Part shown: positions 61,642 to 64,000 of the stretch, piece by piece | Numbering within the stretch: position 1 is the stretch's first letter | How the letters are laid out: each line of letters starts with the position of its first letter | Origin: Bradyrhizobium algeriense | GTDB lineage: Bacteria > Pseudomonadota > Alphaproteobacteria > Rhizobiales > Xanthobacteraceae | Assembly: GCF_036924595.1 (NCBI RefSeq) | Contig: NZ_JAZHRV010000001.1 | Location: 7,777,501-7,841,500 of the forward strand | Length of the DNA stretch: 64,000 nucleotides | Reading direction: 5' to 3' | The notes under the pieces: model-generated | The model's input: the letters and a program-made list of their open reading frames with translations, nothing else | The model's database searches: none | Told to the model about the DNA's origin: nothing | Translations under genes and position numbers: made by a program

Positions 61642-62564
61642 TGCGAGCGATCTTTGCCGCCGCCGCGATACTCACACTTGCCGTGCTGCCGGTCGCCGCA
61701 CCCTGGCTGCAATTCGTGCTGACGCTTGCGATCGCCAAGGGCTTTGCGGCGCTGGGCGTTGCGATTCTGCTCCGCGCCGGGCTGATCTCGATCGGTCATG
61801 CCATGTTCTTTGCCGCCAGCGCCTATGGTGTCGCATTCCTGGCGCGTGCCGGCATCAATGATTTCGGCCTGCTCCTGGTCCTCTCGGTGCTGTCCGCCGC
61901 GCTGGTCGGCGCCATCGCGGGATCGTTCCTTGTCCGATATCGCGCGATCTTCTTCGCGATGCTGAACCTCGCGGTCTCCATGGTCTTCTACGCATTGTGC
62001 TCCAAGCTTTATGGAGTCACCGGTGGGACCGACGGCTTGCCCGTTCCCATTCCCGGCATCTTCGGCATCGTGGTGACCGAGCCTGTCTTCAAGAGCATGC
62101 TCTTCTATCTTAGCCTGACGCTGATGGTGCTGGTCGGCTTTGCCGTCCAGCGCTACCTGAACAGTCCGTTAGGCCATGCGCTCTCGGCGGTCCACACCAA
62201 CGAGATCCGGCTTGAGTATCTCGGAATACCCGTCTGGGCGATCCTCCTGATTGCCTACGCCATTTCGGCGGCGCTGGCGGGGCTTGGTGGCGTGATCGCC
62301 GGTTTCGCGATCGGTCGAGTGGTGCCTGAATTCGCCTTTTGGACCGCGTCCGGCCATCTGGTGCTGATCGCCGTGCTCGGCGGGATCGGCGGCGTGCCCG
62401 GCGCCTTCCTCGGAGCGCTGTTCCTGGAGTTGCTCCACAGCGCCGCCGTCACCGTGACCGACGCCTGGAATCTGATCGTGGGCGTGGCCCTGATCGCCGT
62501 GATCATGTTCATGCCGCAAGGGTTTTATGGACTGTTCTCGCGCAAGGAGGCGTCAAGCCTATGA
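61638..62564 (+). CDS. Branched-chain-type ABC permease, LivM family
   Basis: A 308-residue permease. It has the LivM features FAALGVAILLRAGLISIGHA, GVTGGTDGLPVPIPGIFGI, AVHTNEIRLEYLGI (the ATPase-contact loop) and LIAVLGGIGGVPGAFLGAL. About eight spans are seen. It overlaps the LivH gene by four bases before and the LivG gene by four bases after, so the cassette is tightly coupled. Confidence 0.9.
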   Translation: MMRAIFAAAAILTLAVLPVAAPWLQFVLTLAIAKGFAALGVAILLRAGLISIGHAMFFAASAYGVAFLARAGINDFGLLLVLSVLSAALVGAIAGSFLVRYRAIFFAMLNLAVSMVFYALCSKLYGVTGGTDGLPVPIPGIFGIVVTEPVFKSMLFYLSLTLMVLVGFAVQRYLNSPLGHALSAVHTNEIRLEYLGIPVWAILLIAYAISAALAGLGGVIAGFAIGRVVPEFAFWTASGHLVLIAVLGGIGGVPGAFLGALFLELLHSAAVTVTDAWNLIVGVALIAVIMFMPQGFYGLFSRKEASSL

Positions 62565-63307
62565 CGCGTCCCATTCTCGAGGCCAAGGACCTTCATGTCG
62601 CGTTCAACGGGATCAAGGCTGCCGACGGTGTGAGCATCGCGATTCACGACGGCGAATTCCTCGCAATCATTGGACCGAACGGGTCGGGGAAGACGACCCT
62701 GCTCAATATCTGCACCGGCTACATCCGGCCGAAATCCGGCAGCGTGCAGCTCGATGGTTACGACATCACCCGCCTGTCGCCGCGCGCCATCGCGCGCCGC
62801 GGCGTCGCTCGCGCCTTCCAGATTCCGCAGCTGTTCTCCGCGCAACGCACCATCGACAACATGATGCTGGCGCTGGCGGCAACGGATGGATTGTGGAGCG
62901 CGGGCCGCCCGCTCGAGACCGCGGCGCGACGCGAGGAGGCGGAGGCGCTGCTCGACCTGGTTGGGCTCGCCGACGACAGTGAGCGGATCAGCAGCACCTT
63001 GCCCGAAGGGCATCGCAAGCTCCTGGACATCGCGGTTGCGCTGGCTCTCAAGCCGCGCCTTCTGCTGCTGGACGAGCCGACCAGCGGCGTCAGCGCGCTC
63101 GAGCGCTTTCAGCTCATGGAGGCGCTGATGGGTGCGCTCCGCCAGCGCCGCATCACGGCGCTGTTCGTGGAGCACGACATGGACGTGGTTGCCCGCTACG
63201 CGAGCCGTGTCCTGGTCTGGAACGCCGGCAACATCATGGCCGAAGGGCGACCCGACGAGGTATTCAAGAACGCGCAGGTCCGCGAACGCGTCGTGGGGGT
63301 GGCGTGA
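62561..63307 (+). CDS. ABC transporter ATP-binding protein, LivG family
   Basis: A 248-residue ATPase starting MTRPILEAKDLHVAFNGIKA, with AAGGAGG upstream of the ATG at 62561. Walker A is GPNGSGKTTLLN and Walker B LLLLDEPTSG. The signature motif reads LPEGHRKLLDIAVAL, which departs from the standard LSGGQ; this variation is worth noting, because His-bearing and otherwise altered signatures occur in some importers. The usual LivG motif ARTFQIP is close to ARAFQIPQLF. The stop overlaps the LivF start. Confidence 0.88.
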   Translation: MTRPILEAKDLHVAFNGIKAADGVSIAIHDGEFLAIIGPNGSGKTTLLNICTGYIRPKSGSVQLDGYDITRLSPRAIARRGVARAFQIPQLFSAQRTIDNMMLALAATDGLWSAGRPLETAARREEAEALLDLVGLADDSERISSTLPEGHRKLLDIAVALALKPRLLLLDEPTSGVSALERFQLMEALMGALRQRRITALFVEHDMDVVARYASRVLVWNAGNIMAEGRPDEVFKNAQVRERVVGVA

Positions 63308-63999
63308 TGCTCAGCCTCGACAAGGTCTGTGTCTCGATCGAAGGCGTTCGCGTGTTGCGCGAGGTGAGCTGCGACATCGTCGAGCGCAAGACGACGGTGC
63401 TGATCGGGCGCAACGGCGCTGGTAAGACGACGACGCTGCGCGCGATCATGGGGCTGCTTGGCCTTGATGGCGGCAACATCCGTCTCGACGCCGACGACCT
63501 CGGCCGTATGCCGGCCCATCACCGCGCACGCGCCGGAATCGGCTATGCGCCGGAGGATCGCCGGCTGATCTCGGAATTGAGCGTGGACGAGAACATTCGC
63601 CTTCCGGCGCTGGCGTTGAAGCTCGAGAAGGCGGAGATCGAGCGAAGGCTCGATGAGGTCTACAGCTTGCTGCCCGAGCTGCATGTCATGCGGGCAAGGC
63701 CGGCAGGTGGCGTCTCCGGCGGGCAGGGCAAGATGGTTGCGCTCGGCCGCGCGCTCACGGTGGCACGCAAGGTGCTATTGCTCGATGAACCCTTCCAGGG
63801 TCTTGCGCCGGCGCTTGCGCTCAACTATGCGCGCACGCTCGGCGAGTTGCGCAAGCGGCGACCGGAGCTTTCGCTGTTGATCACCGAATCGTCGCCGGCG
63901 CTGCTCGACCGGATCGCCGACAGGACACTGCAGATCGAGCGCGGCGAAATCCTCGCCACATCGACCAAGGATAGGGAATCCCATGTTGCTGCAATTTGA
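63307..63999 (+). CDS. ABC transporter ATP-binding protein, LivF family
   Basis: A 230-residue ATPase starting at the ATG at 63307, which shares a base with the LivG stop (TGATG). Walker A is GRNGAGKTTTLRAIMG, the signature is GGVSGGQGKMVALGRAL, and Walker B is VLLLDEPFQGLAPALA. The LivF marker GYAPEDRRLISELSV is present. It pairs with LivG to power the importer. The stop is at 63997-63999, just inside the window. Confidence 0.92.
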   Translation: MLSLDKVCVSIEGVRVLREVSCDIVERKTTVLIGRNGAGKTTTLRAIMGLLGLDGGNIRLDADDLGRMPAHHRARAGIGYAPEDRRLISELSVDENIRLPALALKLEKAEIERRLDEVYSLLPELHVMRARPAGGVSGGQGKMVALGRALTVARKVLLLDEPFQGLAPALALNYARTLGELRKRRPELSLLITESSPALLDRIADRTLQIERGEILATSTKDRESHVAAI

Positions 64000-64000
64000 C
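63983..64000 (+). CDS. Start of a further gene (partial)
   Basis: An ATG at 63983 with AGGGAA just upstream opens a frame (MLLQFD) that runs off the window end and overlaps the LivF stop. The overlap style matches the rest of the operon, so another operon gene probably starts here. The product is not known. Confidence 0.3.

Overview
The window looks like chromosome of a Bradyrhizobium-type alphaproteobacterium (Nitrobacteraceae). The evidence is the high GC, the two kinds of palindromic intergenic repeat I associate with that group (666-766 and 2293-2412), the gene families (DUF6634, a Ku/MBL locus, branched-chain-type ABC uptake cassettes) and a tRNA-Glu(CTC) 3' end of the alphaproteobacterial type. 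This is family-level inference; no rRNA or other species marker is present.

Layout. Positions 1-4480 look like ordinary core genome: a MATE exporter end, a Gly/Met-rich secreted protein, a coupled pair of small enzymes/folds, a VOC protein, an AraC regulator, an O6-alkylguanine repair protein and an intact tRNA-Gly(CCC). At 4626-4669 lies the 3' half of a tRNA-Glu(CTC), which reads as an integration scar. From there to about 56 kb the window is accessory DNA. It holds a nuclease, a frameshifted resolvase, a vWA/PP2C/kinase triad of the TerY-P type, a TIR-like/membrane pair, an Abi-like HEPN protein, a second TIR protein, an AddA/AddB-like helicase-nuclease pair and a membrane patatin.

Positions 26.5-33.8 kb hold an oxidoreductase and a DNA-damage block (DinB, YedK/HMCES-type protein, Ku, RNase Z-like MBL protein). 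Two large serine recombinases follow. The second, at 39030-42020, is unusual: its C-terminus carries two DUF4096-like transposase DNA-binding repeats and then what looks like a catalytically degenerate Uma2 domain. Positions 43.3-46 kb hold an AAA ATPase flanked by three DUF6634 paralogues, one broken. Positions 46.7-49.8 kb are a gene graveyard: a small XRE regulator with three matching palindromic operators, fragments of a second dinB, an exonuclease, an MBL gene and a doubly mutated FitAB toxin-antitoxin pair.

Positions 49.8-53.9 kb hold a compact same-strand cassette: an RNase J-like MBL protein, a PD-(D/E)XK nuclease-like protein, a PPP-family phosphatase that seems to start at CTG, and a macro-domain-like protein. 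I know of no described system with this composition. It and the recombinase fusion are the strongest candidates for something new.

From 56.2 kb the window returns to catabolic core-type genes: a MarR regulator divergent from an operon of flavin reductase, HpaB-type monooxygenase, cupin and a complete five-gene branched-chain-type ABC importer. The likely job is import and hydroxylation of an aromatic or heteroaromatic acid. All functions are read by eye from sequence; no searches were run.
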